Assembly (NCBI GenBank): GCA_001797845.1
Contig: MGQN01000017.1
Location: 283 to 13,807 of the forward strand
Reading direction: 5' to 3'
DNA from: Deltaproteobacteria bacterium RBG_16_44_11
Lineage (GTDB): Bacteria; Desulfobacterota; Syntrophia; Syntrophales; Smithellaceae
DNA length: 13,525 nt
Shown here piece after piece: positions 7,405 through 13,525 of the stretch; the first letter of the stretch is position 1; each line of letters begins with the position of its first letter. The notes under the pieces were generated by a model that searched no databases, was not told the DNA's origin, and worked only from the letters and a program-made list of their open reading frames with translations. The translations under genes were made by a program, and so were the position numbers.

Positions 7405-7431
7405 CCCTCATTTTATCATATAAAATGAGGG
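7405..7431. promoter_or_regulatory. Perfect 11-bp inverted repeat between the OLD-family and HNH genes
   Basis: CCCTCATTTTA (7405-7415), a 5-nt loop, then its exact complement (7421-7431). It ends 21 bp before the HNH start codon. There is no uridine tract right after it on the minus strand, so a simple intrinsic terminator is doubtful. It may be an operator, or a partial terminator or mRNA-stabilising hairpin that lowers HNH expression relative to the ATPase. Confidence 0.6.
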
Positions 7432-7549
7432 CAAGCCTTGGAATATCAGTTTCCATTTCCTTTAAGCATTATCTCAAGAATTAAATTGAAGCACTATGGA
7501 TTATATCAAAACTTTTCACAAATAGATATGCTATGGAAAGATTTGACCG

Positions 7550-9220
7550 TTATTTAAAGCTATTTTCTATTAAAATAATTAATTTTTTAAAATCTTTGAG
7601 ATCGGCTATGTTTGAAAGTTCAACAATACGCTTTGCTACTTTTATTTTGTATTTATCCTGTCCTATAAAATTTGTTATTTCATCGCTTGTGTTTCGAGAA
7701 ACGATAACTTGCGAAGGGCGTTCTTCCTCAAGTTTATCGATAACACTTGCCGCTGTTAACCATTCCATTGTTTTTTTATGCTGAAAAAAATCTTTATTAG
7801 ATTTTAAGCTATTTTGTGTTTGGTATTTTGTGCGTTCCTGTAAACCACGCAATGCTTTTTCACCAGCTTCATCACCATCAATAATTAAAGCAACCTTAAC
7901 TTCTGACGCATTTCCAAATGTGATGAGTGATTCGTATAGTGTACATGCACCTGATGCGTTGCCACCTGGAAAAAATCGTACATCAGAAGGATCAATTGAT
8001 ACTTTACCTTTAGAAAAGAGTTTTGCCCAAACACCCTTTAATAATATTTCATCAGAAGGCCCCTCTACTACAAGATTAAAAGGATATAAATACATCGAAT
8101 CGAGCAGTGAAACACCAAGAAGTTGTCGAGCCAGATCATATTCATTACCTACTATAAATGTACTGTGTGGTTCATCAGTATTCTTATCAACGATTGCAAC
8201 AAGAACGCCTTTGCTACGCGGTATAAAATGAGCAGAATGTGTAGTTATCATGGTTTGTACTTCTTCAGAGAATTTCTGAAGCACTAAAGACATTGCACGT
8301 TGCCGCGAGGGATGAAGATATGATTCTGGTTCTTCGATAGCCCAAACATACGTTACACGCAGATTATGACGTTGTGGATGATGTTCAGCAAGATATTTTA
8401 GTAAAAAAAGAAGAGTGCTAGTTTGGATACCTGCCCCTTTACCTTTAAGTCCAGTCATATACCTGTCTTGAAGTGATGGAATGAGGCTTGGAAGCATGCT
8501 TTCCAAATCATGAAAGGGTAAGCGTAATTCAAGTTTTTTTATTTCATTAAATACGCCAGATATAGCATTGGTTATTTCCTCTCCTGAACTTGTGAGGCGC
8601 GGTTCCAATCGTGTTAAGAGGGTTCCAATAGCTTCGTTAATTTGTTGTCTTGTTTTAACTGCCCCACTCCATCCGCTGAACACAGTTCTAATTAATTCAT
8701 CACTGAGCTCTCTGCTTATAGTCTCCTGAATATCTCGACCTACTGGCAAATATTTGAATTTGATAGAACTTCGAACAGCCTCGACAACATCTTCAATAAG
8801 TCCTGCTCTAATACTGCGGAGGCCTGCTTTGCTGATAAAGCGCCATTGGGGTTTTCCTTGTCTTGTGTATTCTAGCCTTAATCGTAGTAAATTATTTGAC
8901 AGCCTTTTCTGGCTCGATTCAGTTTCAAGCACTTTAATTGCACGGTCAATTTTATTGTCCTTAGACGGATCGAATTGCATCGTTACAGTAATGCGCGTCT
9001 GCGCATTATGAAGATTTGTCGCCTTCGGAAAATCAACAGATGCATCATATGGTAATGAATCAACGTGACCATTGAAGAAAAGTTGAAAAGCGCGGAGTAT
9101 GTTTGATTTACCGGCATTGTTCGGGCCTACAATGACATTATATTTACCAAGCGTTAATTGTAGAGGTGTTCCAATAATTGACCGATAATTTTCGATTGTA
9201 ATATCTTTGATTGTTATCAT
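7550..9220 (-). CDS. OLD-family ATPase with TOPRIM nuclease domain
   Basis: 556 residues, typical for OLD nucleases. ATPase motifs: IENYRSI start, Walker A GPNNAGKSN (32-40), signature region KGKGAGIQTS (259-268), Walker B VWAIEEPESYLHP (292-304), H-loop ITTHSAHF (325-332). The C-terminal TOPRIM domain has VVEGPSD (E386) and IIDGDEAG with D448 and D450, the metal-binding residues that make an active nuclease likely. OLD proteins are ATP-dependent DNA nucleases used in phage exclusion (P2 Old, Gabija GajA). There is no UvrD-like helicase next to it, so it is not Gabija; the neighbour is an HNH protein instead. An AAAAGG lies about 10 nt before the ATG. A relic of the sirtuin 3' end sits 114 bp upstream, marking the probable left end of this module's neighbour. 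Class 1 OLD acting alone is the alternative to an OLD-HNH system. Confidence 0.88.
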   Translation of the reverse strand: MITIKDITIENYRSIIGTPLQLTLGKYNVIVGPNNAGKSNILRAFQLFFNGHVDSLPYDASVDFPKATNLHNAQTRITVTMQFDPSKDNKIDRAIKVLETESSQKRLSNNLLRLRLEYTRQGKPQWRFISKAGLRSIRAGLIEDVVEAVRSSIKFKYLPVGRDIQETISRELSDELIRTVFSGWSGAVKTRQQINEAIGTLLTRLEPRLTSSGEEITNAISGVFNEIKKLELRLPFHDLESMLPSLIPSLQDRYMTGLKGKGAGIQTSTLLFLLKYLAEHHPQRHNLRVTYVWAIEEPESYLHPSRQRAMSLVLQKFSEEVQTMITTHSAHFIPRSKGVLVAIVDKNTDEPHSTFIVGNEYDLARQLLGVSLLDSMYLYPFNLVVEGPSDEILLKGVWAKLFSKGKVSIDPSDVRFFPGGNASGACTLYESLITFGNASEVKVALIIDGDEAGEKALRGLQERTKYQTQNSLKSNKDFFQHKKTMEWLTAASVIDKLEEERPSQVIVSRNTSDEITNFIGQDKYKIKVAKRIVELSNIADLKDFKKLIILIENSFK

Positions 9221-9333
9221 GAAGAAATGACCTTTTATCTATAGCCAAGATTTATGTTGACGGTTCATTTGCTATCTGTATTTATTAGAAACTTCCGCAT
9301 TATTCATTTAATCTTTTGCAGCATCTTGCACAT

Positions 9334-9416
9334 CTATTTCATATCCCGAAATTTGGCTTCCAGGTTCTCCTCTTCACCTCTTCCACGATTTTCGGTAAAA
9401 TAGTGCCGGTCTTTCC
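9334..9416 (-). pseudogene. Relic of the sirtuin gene 3' end (long copy)
   Basis: About 84 bp aligns with 11673-11756 inside the sirtuin gene with roughly 12 substitutions and one gap. The minus-strand frame reads EGKTGTILPKIVEEVKRRT and then WKPNFGI followed by TGA, against QGKTGMILPKIVEEVKKRT in the intact protein. Nothing of the rest of the gene remains. The relic lies between the OLD gene (start 9220) and the HD phosphohydrolase (stop 9498). The rest of the 277-bp gap 9221-9497 holds only a degenerate ACTTCCGCATTATTCATT motif at 9291-9308. Confidence 0.85.
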
Positions 9417-9497
9417 CTCAAAAGGCTATAAAGATACAACCCCGATTCTAATCCGAGGCAATAGACCGTAAAGATTTTACCATATATTTGTTACAAA

Positions 9498-11018
9498 TTA
9501 TATTTTACAAAGTTTTATTGCAGAATTATTAAATTTTACGTTGAATTCTTCTTCAAGTATTTTTTGTGCTGAAATCGCTACTTTTTTCCTAACATTCTTA
9601 TCATCAAAACAGAAAACGTGACCTCGCCAATTGTGTTCTACGTAATTATGCGCCCAGTCATCTACTCTAAATACATCTTTAAGTGTAACATAATCAGGCT
9701 TTCTAAATGTACCCTTATTAATATAAGTATCGTCAGCAGTTCCAGTAGGTGGTGTTTTAGGTAAATCAACCCATATTTGTTCTAACCTACACGGACGCCC
9801 GGCATCCTCCCATATCTTTTTTGCCAGCTTTCGCAACTCAGGATCCTTAGCATAAGATTCATTGCAAAATCGTTTCAATGTAGAGTATTCAAATAAATCT
9901 TTCGATGATCCATCTTTAACAGTTGTTTTTGATATGATCAGTGCACGTTTTAGAAGTCGTCTAAATTTTAAATCATGAATTAATTTATGGAGAGGATCAT
10001 TCTTTTTCCTTAAATCTGCTTCTGCATATATCCTGCCGTCAGTTAGCCACAAAAAATTTGTTGTTTTTGATAAATCTCTCTTTCCGATTTTCTGGTCATT
10101 TCTTTTAGCATAGCCAATAATTGCCTTTAACATACAGTCGCATGCTCTCACTTTATGGTGCTGATACAGAGAGGTAAACAGGACCATTTTTGAGAAAAGG
10201 ATTTGTTCTAAAGGCACCATGCCGTTTATTGACATAATGAGCATTTTTAATGTCTTCTTGGCAGGCCTTTTTATATCCGCAATTTGTACAGAATACCATA
10301 GTCTATCAAGATCTATCTGTAATGGTAGTCCACTGAAATGACCATCACGAAAAATATAATCGATTTTATCAGAATCAAATGGTCCATTAATTATATCCTG
10401 CACGAACTTCAATAAAGGATTTGTTACGCCGCCAACTATAAGATCTGCGGCCAAGTCTATATCGATAGAAATATTATATTGTTTAAGAACTTTTTTGAAA
10501 AAATTTTTAAACGGTGCACTTTTAACTATATAATAACTTAGTAATTCATGCGCATTCCATCCCTCATGTTTGCCCCCAGGACCGATAAGTGACTGCATAT
10601 CCGGGAAAAAATTATAAATTTCTTCTGTGGAATGACTGAAAGGTCCATGCCCACAGTCATGCAACAATGCAGCCATTCTTACTAAGTCAATTTTGTCTTT
10701 TAGAATTTTCTGATACTTCGGTGTTTTACAAAGAGCTGTCAGCAACTGATTGCTTTGGTAAAGAACCCCAAGAGTATGCTCAAATCTAGAATGTGTTGCA
10801 GAAGGAAAGATTAAATATGAAAAAGCGGTTTGTTTTATTCCCCTTAGTCGTTGCAATAATGGGGTATTCAAAACTGCAACTTCATAGGGTTTTAGATGCT
10901 GTGTGCCCCATAATGCATCATGAATCACCTTACCTGGGTCTTCCGGAAAGGATACAGGATATACATTTACGTATTCATCAGCAAATTGATCGATAGCGCT
11001 TTCAAAAGCAGATCCCAT
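9498..11018 (-). CDS. SAMHD1/dGTPase-like HD-domain phosphohydrolase
   Basis: 506 residues, in the size range of the COG1078 family of HD phosphohydrolases. The N-terminus carries VIHDALWGTQHL and LNTPLLQRLRGIKQT, the hallmark lead-in of SAMHD1-like dNTP triphosphohydrolases, then HSRFEHTLGV (H81), MAALLHDCGHGPFSH (H120-D121) and DSDKIDYIFRDG (D220), a complete metal-binding set. It probably hydrolyses dNTPs; dNTP depletion by dGTPases is a known anti-phage strategy, so a defence role is plausible given the context. The C-terminal half (about 290-506) is less conserved, with a Lys-rich, globular composition and no membrane segment. No Shine-Dalgarno precedes the ATG; it lies 10 nt after the stop of the 127-residue gene, so translation is probably coupled to it. 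The alternative is a housekeeping HD protein acting on other nucleotides. Confidence 0.85.
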   Translation of the reverse strand: MGSAFESAIDQFADEYVNVYPVSFPEDPGKVIHDALWGTQHLKPYEVAVLNTPLLQRLRGIKQTAFSYLIFPSATHSRFEHTLGVLYQSNQLLTALCKTPKYQKILKDKIDLVRMAALLHDCGHGPFSHSTEEIYNFFPDMQSLIGPGGKHEGWNAHELLSYYIVKSAPFKNFFKKVLKQYNISIDIDLAADLIVGGVTNPLLKFVQDIINGPFDSDKIDYIFRDGHFSGLPLQIDLDRLWYSVQIADIKRPAKKTLKMLIMSINGMVPLEQILFSKMVLFTSLYQHHKVRACDCMLKAIIGYAKRNDQKIGKRDLSKTTNFLWLTDGRIYAEADLRKKNDPLHKLIHDLKFRRLLKRALIISKTTVKDGSSKDLFEYSTLKRFCNESYAKDPELRKLAKKIWEDAGRPCRLEQIWVDLPKTPPTGTADDTYINKGTFRKPDYVTLKDVFRVDDWAHNYVEHNWRGHVFCFDDKNVRKKVAISAQKILEEEFNVKFNNSAIKLCKI

Positions 11019-11028
11019 GTAATTTGGC

Positions 11029-11412
11029 TTACTTTATCATAGAATATAGTTCTTTAGCTATTTTTTCGAATTCTGCTTTGTTTGATTTATAATAATTATT
11101 TAATTTTAGCTCCCAAAACTTTTTAAGATTATTTTTCTTAATAGTATAAGTGTTATATGTTGGATTAATCTTTCCTAAGTATTCTGGCTGCAAATTGGAA
11201 AGAACTTCGTCTAGAATTTTTGACCTTGGAAAGAGCAGATTTTTTCTGAAAACAAATTCTTTTAGAACAATATCGTGCTTTTTCCTGAGTTTTTCAAAGG
11301 CACTGTGTATGTCTTCCCTATCATTCCTAAAAGAATCTTCTGGATAAAAGTTTAAGATTGCCGCGACGACATCATAAGGATTTTTATAGCTTGATTGATT
11401 AAGGCTTGCCAT
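11029..11412 (-). CDS. Uncharacterised 127-residue protein encoded with the HD phosphohydrolase
   Basis: I do not recognise a family. The protein is soluble, without signal peptide or membrane segment, rich in Lys, Asn and Tyr and predominantly helical in pattern (HSAFEKLRKKHDIVLKEFVF, then a Lys/Leu-rich C-terminal helix). No Cys pairs or catalytic motif are visible. The start is well fixed: AAGGAGG ends 4 nt before the ATG at 11412, and a good promoter lies about 70-100 bp upstream. It is the first gene of a two-gene operon and ends 10 nt before the HD phosphohydrolase, whose own ribosome site is poor. That arrangement suggests a partner, inhibitor or activator of the HD enzyme made in defined ratio. 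The low-GC codon use resembles the HD gene and differs from the sirtuin gene to the right. Confidence 0.72.
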   Translation of the reverse strand: MASLNQSSYKNPYDVVAAILNFYPEDSFRNDREDIHSAFEKLRKKHDIVLKEFVFRKNLLFPRSKILDEVLSNLQPEYLGKINPTYNTYTIKKNNLKKFWELKLNNYYKSNKAEFEKIAKELYSMIK

Positions 11413-11483
11413 AATTCCTCCTTAAAAATGAAATATTTAGAAGCCCTTCTGTATATACTGTGTTATTTGTATACTTTTATAAT

Positions 11484-11512
11484 TTATACGTAATATTCGC
11501 TGCCATTGTCAA
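11484..11512 (-). promoter_or_regulatory. Sigma70-type promoter of the 127-aa/HD operon
   Basis: On the minus strand a perfect TTGACA (plus 11507-11512) is followed after 17 nt by GTATAA (plus 11484-11489; TATAAA is one base on). It lies about 75-100 bp upstream of the strong AAGGAGG and the ATG at 11412. Downstream of it, two self-complementary sites GTATAC (plus 11468-11473) and GTATATAC (plus 11451-11458) are spaced about 10 bp apart and could be operator half-sites. The remainder of 11513-11640 shows nothing recognisable. Confidence 0.62.
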
Positions 11513-11640
11513 GAGATATTTAGCAAAAATTCAATGTAAGAAATAGGTTAAATTTTTGGCCATTAAACGTTCGGTAAATCATTTTAATGCTTATTGGTGA
11601 AGGTTCTAATTTCAGCAAACCTGCCATAGCGGTTCGAATA

Positions 11641-12495
11641 TTATTTTTCATCGAGTAAACAATGACAGTTACTTATTTCACACCCCGAAATTGGCTTCGA
11701 GGTTCTCTTCTTAACCTCTTCCACGATTTTCGGCAATATCATGCCGGTTTTGCCCTGGATCAGATAATCGGATATACCCTCTTCGGTCAGCGGAGTGGGC
11801 TCGGCATTGATTTCTATTATAATTGTTTTCTTTTTAGACTGATACTGTTTGGCCATCCTCGGCAGCAGGGCAAAAGGATGAACTACCGCCGACGTCCCGC
11901 AAATGAGCATCAGATCACATTTGCCTACTTCTGCCTGGCTTTCCCGGGCAACGTCCGCGGGAATGGCCTCATTAAAATGGACGATATCCGATTTCAGAAC
12001 ACCATTGCATTTTCGGCATAAAGGCGGCAAGCGATCTTCCGCCAATAACCGAGCCAGCTCGAATTCCGCGGGGTCAAACCGGGCATCGCAGGAGAAACAT
12101 CTCAAGAGCGATACATTCCCATGATAATCCAGAACACGGAGGCTTCCCGCTTTCTGATGGAGATTATCGATATTCTGCGTGATAACGGATTTGAGAAGTG
12201 CCATCTTCTCCAGTTCGGCCAGAGCAAAGTGTCCGGGATTAGGGAGAGCATTAATCAAATCCCCCAGCCACGATGTGCCGGTCATGCGCTCTATCCAGTA
12301 TTGTTTGGGGTTTTGCTGAAATTTGTAATAACTTTGATAGGCCTGTCTTTCGGCCTCGGGATTTTTAGTCCAGATGCCGTTTGGCCCCCGGAAATCGGAA
12401 ATTCCCGATTCGGTGGACATACCGGCTCCGGTCAACGCGACGGCATGTTTGCTTTTGCTTATCAGCTCGGCTGTTTTGGCAATCAATTCTTCCAT
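11641..12495 (-). CDS. cobB: NAD+-dependent protein deacylase (sirtuin, Sir2/CobB family)
   Basis: 284 residues, slightly longer than most bacterial sirtuins. Visible motifs: GAGMSTESGISDFRG (23-37, NAD+ binding), TQNIDNLH (106-113), the catalytic H125 in DYHGN, a zinc site C133/C136 and C160/C163, and GTSAVVHPFA (200-209). The usual FGE triplet reads HFNEAIP (173-179), a substitution in the loop near the active site. No Y-x-x-R desuccinylase motif is evident, so acyl preference is open. It removes acyl groups from lysines, consuming NAD+ and giving nicotinamide and O-acyl-ADP-ribose. The last 15 residues (GCEISNCHCLLDEK region) arise from a one-base deletion near 11690-11691 relative to the relic at 9334-9416, which would stop after KPNFGI. 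It starts 21 bp after the coiled-coil/zinc-finger gene and lacks a strong ribosome site, so co-transcription is likely. Confidence 0.92.
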   Translation of the reverse strand: MEELIAKTAELISKSKHAVALTGAGMSTESGISDFRGPNGIWTKNPEAERQAYQSYYKFQQNPKQYWIERMTGTSWLGDLINALPNPGHFALAELEKMALLKSVITQNIDNLHQKAGSLRVLDYHGNVSLLRCFSCDARFDPAEFELARLLAEDRLPPLCRKCNGVLKSDIVHFNEAIPADVARESQAEVGKCDLMLICGTSAVVHPFALLPRMAKQYQSKKKTIIIEINAEPTPLTEEGISDYLIQGKTGMILPKIVEEVKKRTSKPISGCEISNCHCLLDEK

Positions 12496-12516
12496 ATTCG
12501 TGCCATGTTCTTTTTA

Positions 12517-13083
12517 TTAACTCCATTGAAAAAATGGTTTACGTTTTGGTTTTTGATATGATGGATTTTTGTAAAATTTACCACAACCTTGCAATTCACA
12601 TTGCCACCCGCCTGGTTTTACAGTTAAAGGAGATTCAATATTTTTCCATAAACAAGAGGCGCAAAAATAATGCCCGGATTCTTTAGATTTATAGATGTCA
12701 AGTTCTTCAATAAAAACGTATTTATCCTGCAAAGTTTCAGCAGAAGATTTTTCCTGGGGCGCAGAGAGCTTTTCCTCAACAAGGTCAGTTTTGTCCTGCA
12801 AAATTTCAGCAGAAGATACTTCTTGAGGTGCAGGTTGCTTTTCCTCAATAATTTCTGATTTAACCTGTAAATCTTCAGCAGAAGTTTTTTCCTGAGGCGC
12901 AGAAGGCTTTTCCTCAAATGCAGAATACTTTTTTTCGAGTGCAAGCATCTTCTTTTTTAAATCATTGATTTCAGACGCCGTTGCCGCGTTTTCCTCTTGA
13001 ACCGCAAGCAGCGACGTCCGGATCTTAAGCATAATACTATTGAGTTGCGTAAAAAGCTCAATAATATCTTTAATAGCACCCAT
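12517..13083 (-). CDS. Coiled-coil, repeat-containing protein with C-terminal four-cysteine zinc finger
   Basis: 188 residues, not a family I can name. Residues 1-56 form a probable coiled coil with heptad-like hydrophobics (IIELFTQLNSIML, then EINDLKKKMLALEKKY). Residues 57-125 are three tandem 23-residue repeats, each beginning EEK and containing PAPQE or SAPQE, then SAE, LQ and K; they are acidic and Pro/Ala-rich and probably an extended spacer. The C-terminal part has a zinc finger, C141-x2-C144 (HYFCASCLWKN) and C162-x4-C167 (QCELQGCGK), followed by a basic tail KPKRKPFFQWS. The layout suggests an oligomeric scaffold that presents a zinc finger to a protein or nucleic acid. GGAG lies 7 nt before the ATG. 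The sirtuin gene follows at 21 bp, perhaps in the same transcript. Confidence 0.8.
   Translation of the reverse strand: MGAIKDIIELFTQLNSIMLKIRTSLLAVQEENAATASEINDLKKKMLALEKKYSAFEEKPSAPQEKTSAEDLQVKSEIIEEKQPAPQEVSSAEILQDKTDLVEEKLSAPQEKSSAETLQDKYVFIEELDIYKSKESGHYFCASCLWKNIESPLTVKPGGWQCELQGCGKFYKNPSYQKPKRKPFFQWS
12709..12915 (-). repeat. Three tandem 69-bp repeats within the coiled-coil/zinc-finger gene
   Basis: Exactly 207 bp encode three consecutive 23-residue units (residues 57-79, 80-102, 103-125) of the form EEK..APQE..SAE.LQ.K, with a fourth EE beginning just after. Unit length is a multiple of three, so copy-number changes would keep the frame. The units differ at several positions, so they are not freshly duplicated. 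Confidence 0.8.
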
Positions 13084-13161
13084 ATCGCTTCTCCTTCTAA
13101 TGAGATTACAGTATGTTTTTTAGGGTAAAAAAAGCAAGTGGAATGTTGAGTATCTAAATAT

Positions 13162-13525
13162 CTAATGCCCTTCGTGAGTAATTTTAGGCAGTAAGAAACT
13201 CAGCAGAACCATTGCGATATTGGCAAAGCCAAGGAGCACTAAAGCCCGCGAAGCGTTGTGACCCAGGCGTGTATAGAGTTCTCCGGCAATGCTGGGCACC
13301 GTGCTGGCAAGACACCACGCCCAGCCCATCAGAATCGCCGATACAATGCTCACGTTTTCCCGCGGCGCGATCTGCTGGCCAAACGCCACCCCTAACGGAT
13401 TCACCGTTCCCAGAAACGCCCCGCCCGCAATGCAAAGCAAGACGAACGCCGGAACCGGCAGCGTCAGGTGAACCAGGGCATGGTAGCTTATGGCCGAAAG
13501 AATCGTCATCGCAATTAGTGTCCGG
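13162..13525 (-). CDS. MFS transporter, C-terminal part (fosmidomycin-resistance-like), partial
   Basis: The frame stays open to the right edge (RTLIAM precedes the first in-window Met at 13509), so this is the C-terminal ~120 residues of a longer gene. Three hydrophobic segments are visible: PAFVLLCIAGGAFLGTV leading into NPLGVAFGQQIAP, SAILMGWAWCLASTVPSIAGELY, and ALVLLGFANIAMVLLSFLLP. A cytoplasmic tail KITHEGH follows. The pattern NPLGVAFGQQIAPRE followed by a long helix and a short loop resembles the last transmembrane helices of Fsr-like MFS exporters. Substrate cannot be inferred from this part. GC content is higher than in the defence genes, consistent with core chromosome. It ends 78 bp upstream of the coiled-coil gene; no clear terminator hairpin was seen in 13084-13161. 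Confidence 0.75.
   Translation of the reverse strand, partial: RTLIAMTILSAISYHALVHLTLPVPAFVLLCIAGGAFLGTVNPLGVAFGQQIAPRENVSIVSAILMGWAWCLASTVPSIAGELYTRLGHNASRALVLLGFANIAMVLLSFLLPKITHEGH

Noticed and set aside
7550..9220. Gabija system
   Set aside because: The OLD protein would fit GajA, but there is no UvrD-like helicase gene; the neighbour is an HNH gene.
11629..11646. GGTTCGAAT resembling a tRNA T-loop (3' end of a tRNA or attachment site)
   Set aside because: The flanking bases do not form a T-stem and there is no acceptor or anticodon arm on either side.
12670..12858. Plus-strand reading frame across the coiled-coil gene
   Set aside because: It mirrors the three tandem repeats of the minus-strand gene and has no ribosome site.
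1..13525. CRISPR array, retron or prophage
   Set aside because: No regularly spaced short repeats, no reverse transcriptase, and no phage structural, integrase or transposase genes are visible on either strand.

Overview
The window looks like an accessory (defence-type) island in a bacterial chromosome, most likely a Desulfobacterota/'deltaproteobacterium' such as a Syntrophus- or Smithella-like anaerobe. That is an inference from the style of the housekeeping edges (multi-Cys rubredoxin-like zinc ribbon, small HDIG protein) and from the recurring CCGTCCCC-type motif. No marker gene proves it. Every gene that can be supported lies on the minus strand, so transcription runs from high to low coordinates.

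Layout from the left edge: a partial zinc-ribbon protein (1-215), a small HD-domain hydrolase (258-809) and an XRE regulator that resembles an antitoxin (908-1186). Next comes a two-gene polyamine operon (1571-4209): homospermidine synthase, then an ornithine-decarboxylase-like enzyme, overlapping by ATGA. This operon is bracketed by two direct repeats of about 300 bp (1246-1557 and 4395-4720) that contain broken 5' ends of a paralogue of the neighbouring HD gene. The defence-like part follows: a single-chain AAA ATPase with a TOPRIM/DUF4435-like C-terminus, compatible with a fused PARIS-type protein (4745-6757); an HNH protein (6946-7383) downstream of an OLD-family ATPase/TOPRIM nuclease (7550-9220); and a SAMHD1/dGTPase-like HD phosphohydrolase with a small unknown partner (9498-11412) behind a good sigma70-type promoter. 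To the right are a sirtuin deacylase (11641-12495), a coiled-coil/zinc-finger protein with three 23-residue repeats (12517-13083) and the C-terminus of an MFS transporter (13162 to the edge).

The most interesting structure is not a gene. The 3' end of the sirtuin gene recurs as decayed fragments at 9334-9416 (about 85% identical over 84 bp) and 6792-6817 (25 of 26 bases identical to the first fragment). Each copy, including the intact gene, sits just upstream of one defence-like module. This nested pattern is what serial insertion of modules at the sirtuin 3' end would leave. On the other side, the 5' end of the HD gene recurs around the polyamine operon. The island therefore seems to be built from modules delimited by copies of the ends of two resident genes. 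No integrase, transposase, reverse transcriptase, CRISPR array, tRNA or rRNA gene was found in the window.

Functionally, the three defence-like modules would act on nucleic acids or nucleotides: an ATPase sensor with a TOPRIM nuclease, an OLD nuclease with an HNH nuclease, and dNTP hydrolysis. The polyamine operon would make homospermidine from ornithine. The sirtuin consumes NAD+ for deacylation. All functions are inferred from sequence motifs alone.
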